From: Methylomonas koyamae
Lineage (GTDB): Bacteria; Pseudomonadota; Gammaproteobacteria; Methylococcales; Methylomonadaceae
Assembly (NCBI RefSeq): GCF_019669905.1
Contig: NZ_AP019777.1
Span: 2,666,001 to 2,730,000 of the forward strand
Reading direction: 5' to 3'
Length of the DNA stretch: 64,000 nucleotides
Shown here: piece by piece, positions 23,503 to 32,427 of the stretch
How positions within the stretch are numbered: position 1 is the first letter of the stretch
Layout of the letters: each line of letters starts with the position of its first letter
Notes under the pieces: model-generated
What the model was told of the DNA's origin: nothing
The model's database searches: none
Seen by the model: the letters and a program-made list of their open reading frames with translations, nothing else
Made by a program: the position numbers and the translations under genes

Positions 23503-25020
23503 ATGCTTACGCTATCGCTCAGCTTTCCGGGCGGGCGTTACCACGCCACGCCTTGGGGCCGCCACGTCAACGAAGCTGATGTGGCTTGGCCGCCCGACCC
23601 ATGGCGCTTGACCCGCGCCTTGATTGCCACTTGGCACCGCAAACTCGACCATCAGCTTTACCCTGAGATTTTGCTGACAAGTTTGCTCGGATTGCTGGCG
23701 GACGAACCGCCGCATTACCGGCTGCCGACGGCGGTGCACAGTCATACTAGGCATTACATGCCCAATCGCCAAAAATCCACGTTGATTTTCGACGCCTTTG
23801 CCCGCATCGATCCAACTGAAGCGCTAATCGTGCACTGGCCCGAATGCCAACTGAACGACGCACAAACCGCATTACTGGACGAGCTTTTAAACTGCATCGG
23901 CTATGTCGGACGCGCCGAATCCTGGGTAGAGGCAAAACGCCTCGACGATTGGAACGGTGAACCAAACTGTTTTCCGGGAAGCACCCAAATCGATCAGGAA
24001 ACCGGCGAGATTCAGACCGAACCGGTGCAGTTGTATGCTCCACTTACCCCCGATGCCTACGTCAATTTCCAGCAGCAAATGCAGTCCGGCTTAGCCTTAC
24101 GCAAGTTGAAAACCTCGGAATTGAAAAGCATCAAGAAAACGCTGCCGATCAGTTGGTTGGAGGCGGTCAGCCTGGATACTGCCGACTTGCAAAACGCCGG
24201 CTGGAGTGCGCCGCCGGCCGCGCAAAAAGTGCTTTACCAGCGCCCGATTCAGGCATTGAAAAGCAGCGTTGCCAGCCGCGCCAAACCTAAACCAAGCCCG
24301 TCCGCCGACACGGTGCGTTACGCCGTTTACGGCAAGCCGCTGATGCGCGAATTGGATACCATCAGATTTGCCGAGCATGTGCGCCGAGCGGTGATGGGTA
24401 AGGCCAAATGGACATTGGGCGAAACCGCGATTCCGCCGTTGCTGACCGGTCATGGATTGAATGCCGATAACCGCCACTGCCACGCCTTTTACCTGCCGCA
24501 AGCCGACTCCAACGGCCTGCTCGATCACGTGCTGATTCACGTCCCGGCCGGTATTGACGGCGACATGCGCCGGGTTTTCGGCGCGTTAAAAACGGTCAAA
24601 GGCTTTGACGGCCAGGAATGGCGCCTAATGTTGGAGCATATCGGCCAGCGTGAAGATTTCGAAAACGTCTCGCCTATTGTTCAGTCCGCCAGTGTTTGGC
24701 AGTCGCGAACACCGTATCTACACCCGTGGCACTGCAAAAAAGACTTAGATGTGTCGGCACAGATTCGGCGGGAATGTAGGGAACGCCAGTTGGCCGAACC
24801 GACGGAAATCCGGCTGTTACCGACCATTAAGCCGTACGGCCGCGAGCTCCGGCCGATTGACTTTCACCGCTTTCGAAGCAAAAGGGGGCTAATGCAGCCG
24901 GATACCCGAGGTTCGTTCTGGCAGCTGACATTTGCCGAATCCGTTTCTGGACCGCTGGCATTAGGCTTTGGCTGCCATTTTGGCTTGGGTTTGTTCGCTC
25001 CAGTAAAAGCAAATGAATAA
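23503..25020 (+). CDS. csb2: Csb2 (Cas5-Cas6 fusion, GSU0054 family)
   Basis: This 505-residue protein combines a Cas5-like N-terminal RAMP domain with a C-terminal Cas6-like domain that should cut pre-crRNA. The N-terminus LTLSLSFPGGRYHATPWGRHVNEADVAWPPDPW is typical. The C-terminal glycine-rich loop PLALGFGCHFGLGLF is the Cas6/RAMP signature. The His residues in NADNRHCHAFYLP are candidates for catalysis. It starts directly at the csb1 stop. It is the last gene of the interference module; the following pair is on the other strand. Confidence 0.93.
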   Translation: MLTLSLSFPGGRYHATPWGRHVNEADVAWPPDPWRLTRALIATWHRKLDHQLYPEILLTSLLGLLADEPPHYRLPTAVHSHTRHYMPNRQKSTLIFDAFARIDPTEALIVHWPECQLNDAQTALLDELLNCIGYVGRAESWVEAKRLDDWNGEPNCFPGSTQIDQETGEIQTEPVQLYAPLTPDAYVNFQQQMQSGLALRKLKTSELKSIKKTLPISWLEAVSLDTADLQNAGWSAPPAAQKVLYQRPIQALKSSVASRAKPKPSPSADTVRYAVYGKPLMRELDTIRFAEHVRRAVMGKAKWTLGETAIPPLLTGHGLNADNRHCHAFYLPQADSNGLLDHVLIHVPAGIDGDMRRVFGALKTVKGFDGQEWRLMLEHIGQREDFENVSPIVQSASVWQSRTPYLHPWHCKKDLDVSAQIRRECRERQLAEPTEIRLLPTIKPYGRELRPIDFHRFRSKRGLMQPDTRGSFWQLTFAESVSGPLALGFGCHFGLGLFAPVKANE

Positions 25021-25024
25021 TTGC

Positions 25025-25366
25025 TCACCACAACCCCATCACTCCCCGCAAACTCTTCTCCACCGCCGCCAGTTCTTCGGCGGTGACGGTGGCGAGGGGG
25101 CCTTCGCCGAAGCGGTCTCTGTCCAGGGCGCGGGGTTGGTCGGTAATGACCTGGCACGATTTCAACAGGCGGCCGCGCGGCGGCAGGGTCACTCGCCAGC
25201 GTTTGAACAGCGGGTAAACCTGAGTCGTCAACGGCAACACCACCACCATCGGCGTGATGCTCTCGTTCAATTCGTCAGTTTGGATAATCAGCACTGGCCG
25301 AGCTTTACCGATTTCCCGCCCGCGCGGCGGGTTGAGGTTGCCGATCCAAATTTCGCCGCGTTTCAT
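25025..25366 (-). CDS. MazF/PemK-family toxin embedded in the cas locus
   Basis: This 113-residue protein has the MazF fold markers MKRGEIWIGNLNPPRGREIGKARPVLIIQ and MVVVLPLTTQ near the middle. Members are sequence-specific mRNA endoribonucleases. The ATG at 25366 overlaps the stop of the antitoxin gene (ATGA at 25363-25369). The gene ends 4 bp from the convergent csb2 stop, so the pair sits tightly between the interference and adaptation genes. Confidence 0.9.
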   Translation of the reverse strand: MKRGEIWIGNLNPPRGREIGKARPVLIIQTDELNESITPMVVVLPLTTQVYPLFKRWRVTLPPRGRLLKSCQVITDQPRALDRDRFGEGPLATVTAEELAAVEKSLRGVMGLW

Positions 25367-25674
25367 CATTCCCACCATTTTTCGTCGGGGTCGATGCCGG
25401 CGGCGCGTTCTTCGGCAATCAATCGGTCCAGGGCCCCGTCGGCCGCATCGAATTCTTCGGCAATGGCCAAGGCTTCGCGGCGGATTTCCGGGTCGGCGTA
25501 CGCCGTGCGCACTTCGGCCACCATTTCCGCCATAAACCGCTCGCGCTCGCGGCGGGCCAGGTATTCGGTGATCGCCAGGCGGGCGATTTCCGACTGGCTT
25601 TTGCCTTCCAATTGGGCTTCGGCTTTGAGGTTGGCTTCCACATCGTCGGGTAGACGTAGGCTGATGGCTGGCAT
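25366..25674 (-). CDS. Ribbon-helix-helix antitoxin paired with the MazF-like toxin
   Basis: This 102-residue protein starts with a CopG/RHH DNA-binding segment (ISLRLPDDVEANLKAEAQLEGKSQSEIARLAI), followed by a charged helical tail ending DEKWWE that should wrap the toxin. The ATG at 25674 is chosen because GGAG lies 6 nt upstream; an in-frame start 15 bp further up is less likely. It is the first gene of the pair. An imperfect inverted repeat (TTGT..ACAA, ~25708-25730) upstream may be its operator. Confidence 0.88.
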   Translation of the reverse strand: MPAISLRLPDDVEANLKAEAQLEGKSQSEIARLAITEYLARRERERFMAEMVAEVRTAYADPEIRREALAIAEEFDAADGALDRLIAEERAAGIDPDEKWWE

Positions 25675-25697
25675 GGCGGACTCCTTCAAAAGGCAAA

Positions 25698-25952
25698 GTG
25701 ACAGACAAATTGTATGACAAAACGTATAACAAACCAGGCTTTTTTACCATGTGCGATGTAACGATAACCGATTGGCCCGAAGACACACCCATACCCTTAG
25801 ATCATCCGGCGATTCCGGAGTTGATCCGCGAGGCTGTCTTGGAATATTGGCAACCGGGTTATGCCTTGCATCGTATAGTGACCGAGCAAGGCCTGGAGTG
25901 GTGGCTGCTCGATACCGAAGGCGGGTTGATCGAAGCGTTTTGGCTCGACTAA
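25698..25952 (+). CDS. Small acidic protein of unknown function between the TA pair and cas4-cas1
   Basis: The frame encodes 84 residues from a GTG at 25698 or, perhaps more likely, 67 residues from the ATG at 25749 (MCDVTITDWPEDTPIPLD...). It is rich in Asp, Glu and Trp, has no membrane segment and belongs to no family I recognise. It lies 24 bp before cas4-cas1 on the same strand and diverges from the antitoxin gene. Its place suggests co-expression with the adaptation genes. It could be a CRISPR accessory factor, an inhibitor or a by-stander; nothing in the sequence decides. Confidence 0.45.
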   Translation: MTDKLYDKTYNKPGFFTMCDVTITDWPEDTPIPLDHPAIPELIREAVLEYWQPGYALHRIVTEQGLEWWLLDTEGGLIEAFWLD

Positions 25953-25976
25953 ATTTTAAGGAAAATCGAGGCAGCC

Positions 25977-27698
25977 ATGGCCGACGAACGCCCGCCCATT
26001 CAACTGGAACTACCGCTACCGTTCCCGGAACTATCCGGCGACATGCCCTTATTGCCGGCGCGGATGATTAACGAATACCAGTATTGCCCGCGTCTAGCCT
26101 ATCTGGAATGGGTGCAGGGCGAATGGGCGGCGTCGGCCGATACCGTGGAAGGCGACCACGCCCACCGCCGGGTGGACAAACCGTCCAAAAGCTTTCCGGA
26201 AGCCGACGACCTGGACGAGACGGAAAAATTGCACGGCCGCTCGATTACCTTGTCGTCCAATCGCTTGGGGCTTATCGCCAAGCTGGATTTGATAGAAGCC
26301 GAGGACGGCGTGGTCACGCCCATCGATTACAAGCGCGGCAAGCGTCCGCACGTGGCGCGCGGCGCTTACGATCCGGAGCGGGTGCAGCTTTGCGTGCAGG
26401 GCATGGTGTTGCAGGAACACGGTTATGTCTGCGAGGAGGGCGCCTTGTATTTTGTGCAAAGCCGCGAGCGAGTGCGGGTGGCTTTCGACGAAGAATTGAA
26501 GCAACTCACCGTCAATGCCATCAACGGTCTGCGCCTGATTGCCGCTGGCGGCCATATTCCGGAACCCTTGCAGGACAGTCCTAAATGTTCGGGTTGCTCG
26601 CTGGTGGGTATTTGCTTGCCGGACGAAGTCAATTACCTGCGCCACGCCGACCTCGAACCCCGGCCGTTGGCGGTGATGCGCGACGAAGCCTTGCCGGTTT
26701 ACGTGCAGGCCTGGAAGGCCAAGATCGGCAAGAAGGGTGAGGAGCTGGAAATCAGCATCGACGACGAAAAAGTCCAGACCGCGCGGCTGGTGGACACCTC
26801 GCAAGTGGTGGTAATGGGCAACGTGTACATCACCACACCGTGTTTGCAAGACTTGATGAAGCGCGAGATTCCGGTCAGTTGGCACAGTTACGGCGGCTGG
26901 TTTGTCGGCCACACCATAGGCACCGGCCATAAGAATGTCGAGTTGCGCACCGCCCAGTACAAAGCCAGTTTCGACGACAAAACCTGCCTGGCAATTGCCC
27001 GCAACCTGGTGCGCGCCAAAATCCAAAATTGCCGAACTCAGGCCCGCCGCAATTGGCGCGCTGACGAGCCGGTGGAAACGTTGTTGGAACCGCTGAAATC
27101 CCTGGCCGATAAATCGCAGCGCGCGCTCGATTTAGCACAATTATTGGGTATCGAAGGCGCGGCGGCGGCCTTGTATTTCGGTACGTTCGATAAATTGATC
27201 AAAAAGCCGGACGACAGCAAACAGATGAGCTTCGACTTTAACACCCGCAATCGCCGGCCTCCCACCGATCCGGTCAACGCCTTGCTGTCGTTTGCTTATG
27301 CCATGCTGGTACGCACTTGGACCATGAATCTGAGCGCGGTTGGTTTGGACCCGTATCGCGGCTTTTATCACCAGCCGCGTTACGGCCGGCCGGCGTTGGC
27401 GCTGGATTTGATGGAACCGTTTCGGCCCATCATCGCCGACTCCACGGTATTGCAAGTCATCAACAACGGCGAGGTGCGGCCCACCGACTTTATCTGTGCC
27501 GCCGGCAGCGTGGCCCTGAACGAGGGCGGCCGCAAGCGCTTCATCACCGCCTTCGAACGGCGCTTGAGCCAGGAAGTAACCCATCCCATCTTCGGTTACA
27601 AGGCCAACTATCGGCAGGTGTTCGAGATTCAGGCGCGCTTGTTCGGCCGCTATTTGCTCGGTGAATTGCCGGAATATCCCAACTTCACCACCCGCTGA
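25977..27698 (+). CDS. cas4-cas1: Cas4-Cas1 fusion protein (spacer acquisition)
   Basis: In this 573-residue fusion the N-terminal Cas4 domain (~1-220) trims prespacers and selects the PAM. It shows the first Cys in NEYQYCPRLAYLEW, the RecB-type VVTPIDYKRGKRP and the cysteine cluster CSGCSLVGIC for a [4Fe-4S] centre. The C-terminal Cas1 integrase domain has the metal ligands Glu in GIEGAAAALYFG, His in YRGFYHQPRYGRPALALDLMEPFRP, and the Asp that follows in that motif. Fusion of Cas4 to Cas1 is characteristic of type I-G and some I-B systems. Both domains look intact. The stop overlaps the cas2 start by one base. Confidence 0.96.
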   Translation: MADERPPIQLELPLPFPELSGDMPLLPARMINEYQYCPRLAYLEWVQGEWAASADTVEGDHAHRRVDKPSKSFPEADDLDETEKLHGRSITLSSNRLGLIAKLDLIEAEDGVVTPIDYKRGKRPHVARGAYDPERVQLCVQGMVLQEHGYVCEEGALYFVQSRERVRVAFDEELKQLTVNAINGLRLIAAGGHIPEPLQDSPKCSGCSLVGICLPDEVNYLRHADLEPRPLAVMRDEALPVYVQAWKAKIGKKGEELEISIDDEKVQTARLVDTSQVVVMGNVYITTPCLQDLMKREIPVSWHSYGGWFVGHTIGTGHKNVELRTAQYKASFDDKTCLAIARNLVRAKIQNCRTQARRNWRADEPVETLLEPLKSLADKSQRALDLAQLLGIEGAAAALYFGTFDKLIKKPDDSKQMSFDFNTRNRRPPTDPVNALLSFAYAMLVRTWTMNLSAVGLDPYRGFYHQPRYGRPALALDLMEPFRPIIADSTVLQVINNGEVRPTDFICAAGSVALNEGGRKRFITAFERRLSQEVTHPIFGYKANYRQVFEIQARLFGRYLLGELPEYPNFTTR

Positions 27699-27994
27699 TG
27701 GCTGCCCTAGAACACCTGTATATTGTCACTTACGACATCAGCGATACCAAACGCTGGCGGCGGGTGTTTCGGCTGATGAAAGGTTACGGCGACTGGCTGC
27801 AACTGTCGGTTTTTCAATGCCGGTTGAGCCGCAAACGCCATGCGGAATTAATCGCGTTGCTGGATGGCATCATCCATCACAGCGACGACCATATCCTGAT
27901 CATCAATGTCGGGCCGGCGGAAACGGTGAAGCCCTCGGTGGTCAGTTTGGGCAAGGATTTCGACGTGGTGGAACGGCAACCGGTCATCGTCTGA
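27698..27994 (+). CDS. cas2: Cas2
   Basis: This 98-residue ferredoxin-fold protein bridges two Cas1 dimers in the integration complex. The N-terminal strand ends in VTYDISDTKRWRRVF, with the conserved Asp, and LQLSVFQCRLS follows. The length is normal. TGATG joins it to the cas4-cas1 stop. The CRISPR leader starts directly downstream, so the adaptation module is complete. Confidence 0.96.
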   Translation: MAALEHLYIVTYDISDTKRWRRVFRLMKGYGDWLQLSVFQCRLSRKRHAELIALLDGIIHHSDDHILIINVGPAETVKPSVVSLGKDFDVVERQPVIV

Positions 27995-28427
27995 TGTTGA
28001 GGAGATCAGTAAAATGTCGGCCGATCTCCACTCAAATGTGGCCGGTTCAAACTGTAAAACCGGCTCGTGGGTTTGGTTGGGTCTGGCGTACAGTCGCCCT
28101 GTCTCCTATCGCCACGGTCTGATTTTATTACGGTTTACCGTGTATGTTTCAAAAGCTTGGCAGGGCAACAATAGAATGGAACGAAAATTGACCGGTTTAA
28201 ACTGGTGGCTGAGAACGTTAATCGGTGCTTGCCGCCACCACGCGAGCGCTGCAGTGCCGCGCAAAAGTCTGGCAGCTCTCGCAAGCCGGCAGCTCTTTAA
28301 CAATCAGGAACTTAGCTATTTGGATTGGCGCGGCGCAGGCTTTTCCGCTAAAGTTGACCGGCCGTTTTACGCAGTCCTCGCAAACGGCCCGCGCAGGCCG
28401 CGCCAATCAAGGCCTCCAGCCCGCGCT
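27995..28427 (+). promoter_or_regulatory. CRISPR leader region with nested inverted repeats
   Basis: These 433 bp between cas2 and the first repeat carry no convincing gene. Near the array lies a large nested palindrome: GATTGGCGCGGC (28323-28334) pairs with GCCGCGCCAATC (28397-28408), and inside it GGCCGTTT (28360-28367) pairs with AAACGGCC (28382-28389). The region also has an imperfect palindrome ACCGGTTTAAACTGGT near 28189. It probably contains the array promoter and integration-host-factor sites. Confidence 0.6.
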
Positions 28428-28896
28428 GCATTCCCCGGCCTCCCGCCGGGGCCTCATTGAAGCATGTCGTCCGGCATGTTGCCTCCGCCGCCGCAAGAGC
28501 ATTCCCCGGCCTCCCGCCGGGGCCTCATTGAAGCCATTAGCATTGCGGTTAATGTAATCCAGGTATTGAGCATTCCCCGGCCTCCCGCCGGGGCCTCATT
28601 GAAGCCAAGATACACATGCTATTATGGCGATGATTCTAATTGCATTCCCCGGCCTCCCGCCGGGGCCTCATTGAAGCCTGTACCAGCGTCACGTCGGTAT
28701 CGGGGGCTTTGGTTGCATTCCCCGGCCTCCCGCCGGGGCCTCATTGAAGCTGGCCGCGCACACTGGACAGCTCCACACGCTGCCGCGCATTCCCCGGCCT
28801 CCCGCCGGAGCCTCATTGAAGCGCTGATTCCGGAAAAAGACCTGCACGTGGTCAACCGCGGCATTCCCCCTCGGCCTCACACCAGAGACTCTTGGA
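28428..28896 (+). CRISPR. Type I-G CRISPR array, six repeats plus a degenerate terminal repeat
   Basis: The 36-bp repeats begin GCATTCCCCGGCC and end CATTGAAGC, with the internal hairpin CCCCGGC/GCCGGGG. They start at 28428, 28499, 28570, 28642, 28715 and 28787. The first five are identical and the sixth has one G-to-A change in the stem. A seventh at 28861 is badly decayed, marking the leader-distal end. Spacers are 35, 35, 36, 37, 36 and 38 bp. The orientation (leader on the cas2 side, 3' ATTGAAGC) implies rightward transcription. I found no spacer match elsewhere in this window. Confidence 0.98.
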
Positions 28897-28925
28897 GCGA
28901 TAACGAAAAGCAATGAAATAATCGG

Positions 28926-31900
28926 CTAACTTTGCGCGATCAGCCGGCGCAGTTCGGTCAGTTGGGATTGGGCTTCGTCGATTGCGAAGCGGTCCAGTTT
29001 GTTGCTGATTTCGGCAACGATAGCCTGATAATGGCTGTCGGCCAGACTTGCGCGTACTTGTTCCATCAAATCCTCCGCCGCACCCAGGTCGTGTTCCAAG
29101 GCGTCAGCCAATTTTTCCAGCAATGCGGTCATTTCCGCCTGAGGTTTGGCCGTTACGCTCGCCTCTGCCGCGGCGGAATGGCCGGCGGCGGGCAGATTGC
29201 CGATTTCGGCCAACAATTCGGCCAACAACGTGTCCATTCGCTGCAATTGGCCGGGGTCGGGGCATCGGTTTTGTTTCAGCAGGCTGTCCACCTCGGCGGC
29301 GGCTTCGAATAGCGCCACGGCCGCCAAGTTGCCGCTGACCCCTTTCAGGGCGTGGCAGCGTTCTTCGGCCGCTTTCAGTTCGCCGGCGTCGACCAGGCCG
29401 CGAATCTCGGTTATCGCTCCGGGGTAATGGGCCGCAAACCGTTGCAATTGTTTGCGGTAGGCGTCGGTGTTGCCGCCGATGCGGCGAATGCCTTGGCCGG
29501 CGTCGACGGCAGCCAAGGCCGCCAAATCGGCCGGTAAATCGGGCTGGCCGTTTTGGCGGATGCCGGCTTCGCGTTGCGGCAACGGTACCCAGGTCGACAG
29601 TGCCGACAACAGCCGCTCAGGGTCGATCGGTTTGGTGATATGGTCGTTCATTCCGGCCTCTAAACTTTTTTCCACATCGCGCGCCATGGCATGCGCGGTC
29701 ATGGCGATAATCGGTAGCTTGGCGTAACGGGCATCGCCGGTGGCCGCCGCCAGTTCCCGTATCCTGCGGCTGGCCTGCAAGCCGTCCAGCACCGGCATCT
29801 GAATATCCATCAACACGGCATCGTAAGCCTGTTGTTGCACCATGGCGACCGCTTCTTCGCCATTGACCGCCTCGTCCACTTGCATGGCATGGCTGCGCAA
29901 CAATTCCGACGCGAATTCGCGGTTGATTTCGTTGTCCTCCACCAACAGCAGGCGGATGCCCTGCAAATGGCGGACGTTGCCGGCGTTGGCGGTGCCGATT
30001 TGTTTGAATTTGTCGGCCATGGCCTGCACCCGGCCGCGGCCCAATGCCGACAGGATCGCATCCAGCAGCGAGGACGGCGATACCGGTTTGACCAAAAAGC
30101 CGTCGATGCCGGCGCGGCCGGCCGCATGCATGACGTCTTCGCTGCCGTAGGCGGTGACCATGATGATTTTCGGCTGCCGCACCAGCCCGGAATCGGCCCG
30201 AATCCGGCTCACGGCTTCGTCGCCATTCATGCCGGGCATTTTCCAATCCATCAACACCACGTCGTAGGGTTCGGTGCCGGCCTGGCCGATCCGGTTCAAT
30301 GCGGCAGCGGCACTGGCGGCGCTATCGATGCGCAAATGAAACGGCCGCAACATGTCGGCAATGATTTCCCGCGAGGCGGCGTTGTCGTCCACCACCAGCA
30401 CGCGGACATCGGCCAATAACGCGCCGATGCTGCGCTCCATCGCTTGCTGCCGCACCAACGTTTCGCCGGCGACGCCCAATTGCACGGTAAAACAGAATGT
30501 GGTGCCTTTGCCCGGTTCGGAATGTTCGATCCAGATCCGGCCCTGCATCATTTCCACCAGGGTTTTACAGATGGCCAAACCCAGCCCGGTGCCGCCGAAG
30601 CGGCGGCTGGTACCCTGGTCGGCCTGGGTAAATTCCTTGAACAATTTGTCTTTGTCGGCGGCGGACATGCCGATGCCGGTGTCGCGTACCGAGATCCGCA
30701 AGTCGATGCTTTGCTCGGTTTTGGCCGTGCATCGAAACGCCAGCTCCAGTTCGCCGGTTTCGGTGAACTTCAAGGCGTTGCCGCACAGGTTGGTCAAGAT
30801 CTGGCCGAAGCGCAGCGGATCGCCGACCAGGATCGGCGGGATTTGCGGATCGTGGCGGATCAAAAATTCGATACCCTTCAGGCCGGCCTGGTAACCGATC
30901 ATGTCGGCCAGTTGTTCGACGACGCTGTCGAAGTGGAATTCGATGCTTTCCAGTACCAGTTTGCCGGCTTCGATTTTCGAGAAATCCAGAATATCGTTCA
31001 AGATCCCAAGCAAGGCCCGCGCCGAGCTGTGCGCCTTGGCCAGATAGTTGCGCTGCGACGCGTTCAAATCGGTCTGCAGCGCCAGGTGCAGCATGCCCAA
31101 CACGCCGTTCATAGGTGTGCGGATCTCGTGCGACATGTTGGCCAGAAACTGGCTTTTGGTCTGGGTGGCGGACTCGGCGGCGTCGCGGGCCTCTTTCAAG
31201 GCCGCCTCGGCCTGAATCCGCAACGTGACGTCTTCGTAAGTACTGACGAAGCCGCCGTCGGCGATGGGGCCGCCGGCGATTTCGATGACGCGGCCGTCGA
31301 GCCGGGTGCGGGTGAAACGGTGCGGCTGAAACCGGGTAATCTGCGCGAACAATTCGTTAAGGGCGCCGTCCGGGTTTTTGAAGCGCAGGCTGTCGTGGTC
31401 CAGATCGAAACGGACGAATTCGGCATGGTCGCGCCCGACCTGCAACATAGCGGGCGGATAACCGCGCACTTCGCTGAGTTTTTTGTTCCAGACCAGCAAT
31501 TTCAGCTTGCCGTCGAATGCGATCAAGCCCTGCGACATGCTGTCCAATACCGTCGCCAGGATCACGCTGTTGTGCGCCAATTTGGCGTTGCTGTCGGCCA
31601 ATTCGGCGGTGCGCGCCGCCACCCGTTCTTCCAACGCTTCGTTGATGCCGGCCAATTGTTTTTCGTTTTCGGCCAGTTGCCGGTTGGCGGCCAACAACTC
31701 CCGGTCGCGGGCCTCGATGGTGGCAATCATGGTGTTGAAGGCGCGGTTCAACGCACCGAATTCGTCGTCGCTGTCCACGGCGGCGCGCAACGTGTAGTTT
31801 TTCTGGCTGTTGATGGTCTCGACGGTTTTTTTCAGTTGCATCAACGGCACCGACACCAGCCGTTGCAAGCGGGAAGCCAATAACAACGCAATCGTCGCCG

Positions 31901-32408
31901 ACAAGGCGATGATCGCCGCCGCCGCCAGCAGGAACTGGCGCCACAAGCCGATCAGTTCGTTCAGGCTGGCTTTGATCCAGACTTTACCCAGCACCTGGCC
32001 ATCCAACAGGATGTCTTCGCCGACGTTGCTGTAGCGTTCGTAAACCACGACGCCGCCCTCGCCCAGCAAGCCCGGATATAACGGCGGACAGGCCTCCTCG
32101 CGGCGGTATTCGGCGAACAAATGGTCGTTGCGGTCGTAAATGCAGGCGGAGACGATGCTGCTTTTCATGCTGAGCGCGGCCAGTGTACCGGCAGCGACGC
32201 CACTGTCGTTGAACGACAGCGCTACGGTGCTGCGGTTGGCGACGATGCGCGCCAACGAGCGTATATCGCGGTCCATGTCGGATTTGACCCGGATGTGTTC
32301 GTAAGCGATAAAGCCGGCGCCGGCCAATACCAAGGCCACGCAACTGGTCGCCAGCATGATCAGCACCAGCTTGGTTTTAATGTTCATATCGCGTTTGGCA
32401 TGGGTCAT
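28926..32408 (-). CDS. Hybrid sensor histidine kinase with two receivers and an HPt domain
   Basis: This 1160-residue inner-membrane phosphorelay protein has an N-terminal helix (about 10-35), an extracytoplasmic sensor of ~110 residues with CHASE8-like character, a second helix (~160-180), HAMP, a coiled coil and a PAS domain. HisKA (FLANMSHEIRTPMNGVLGM, near residue 427) precedes an ATPase domain (GTGLGLAICKTLVEMM). Two receivers (VVLMDWKMPGMNG and AVLMDIQMPVLDG) and an HPt domain (ERCHALKGVSGNLAA) follow. All phospho-sites are present. It lies 19 bp after the yfiR-like gene and closes the signalling operon. The output regulator is not encoded here. Confidence 0.94.
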   Translation of the reverse strand: MTHAKRDMNIKTKLVLIMLATSCVALVLAGAGFIAYEHIRVKSDMDRDIRSLARIVANRSTVALSFNDSGVAAGTLAALSMKSSIVSACIYDRNDHLFAEYRREEACPPLYPGLLGEGGVVVYERYSNVGEDILLDGQVLGKVWIKASLNELIGLWRQFLLAAAAIIALSATIALLLASRLQRLVSVPLMQLKKTVETINSQKNYTLRAAVDSDDEFGALNRAFNTMIATIEARDRELLAANRQLAENEKQLAGINEALEERVAARTAELADSNAKLAHNSVILATVLDSMSQGLIAFDGKLKLLVWNKKLSEVRGYPPAMLQVGRDHAEFVRFDLDHDSLRFKNPDGALNELFAQITRFQPHRFTRTRLDGRVIEIAGGPIADGGFVSTYEDVTLRIQAEAALKEARDAAESATQTKSQFLANMSHEIRTPMNGVLGMLHLALQTDLNASQRNYLAKAHSSARALLGILNDILDFSKIEAGKLVLESIEFHFDSVVEQLADMIGYQAGLKGIEFLIRHDPQIPPILVGDPLRFGQILTNLCGNALKFTETGELELAFRCTAKTEQSIDLRISVRDTGIGMSAADKDKLFKEFTQADQGTSRRFGGTGLGLAICKTLVEMMQGRIWIEHSEPGKGTTFCFTVQLGVAGETLVRQQAMERSIGALLADVRVLVVDDNAASREIIADMLRPFHLRIDSAASAAAALNRIGQAGTEPYDVVLMDWKMPGMNGDEAVSRIRADSGLVRQPKIIMVTAYGSEDVMHAAGRAGIDGFLVKPVSPSSLLDAILSALGRGRVQAMADKFKQIGTANAGNVRHLQGIRLLLVEDNEINREFASELLRSHAMQVDEAVNGEEAVAMVQQQAYDAVLMDIQMPVLDGLQASRRIRELAAATGDARYAKLPIIAMTAHAMARDVEKSLEAGMNDHITKPIDPERLLSALSTWVPLPQREAGIRQNGQPDLPADLAALAAVDAGQGIRRIGGNTDAYRKQLQRFAAHYPGAITEIRGLVDAGELKAAEERCHALKGVSGNLAAVALFEAAAEVDSLLKQNRCPDPGQLQRMDTLLAELLAEIGNLPAAGHSAAAEASVTAKPQAEMTALLEKLADALEHDLGAAEDLMEQVRASLADSHYQAIVAEISNKLDRFAIDEAQSQLTELRRLIAQS

Positions 32409-32427
32409 GGCAAGTTTCTCGCAAGCA

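Noticed and set aside
28014..28460. 148-codon open frame across leader and first repeat
   Set aside because: It runs into the CRISPR repeat, has no recognisable domain, and the region is better explained as leader.
28464..28916. 150-codon open frame across the array
   Set aside because: It is made of CRISPR repeats and spacers.
30444..31883. 479-codon rightward open frame
   Set aside because: It is antisense to the hybrid kinase and has no domain or ribosome-binding site.
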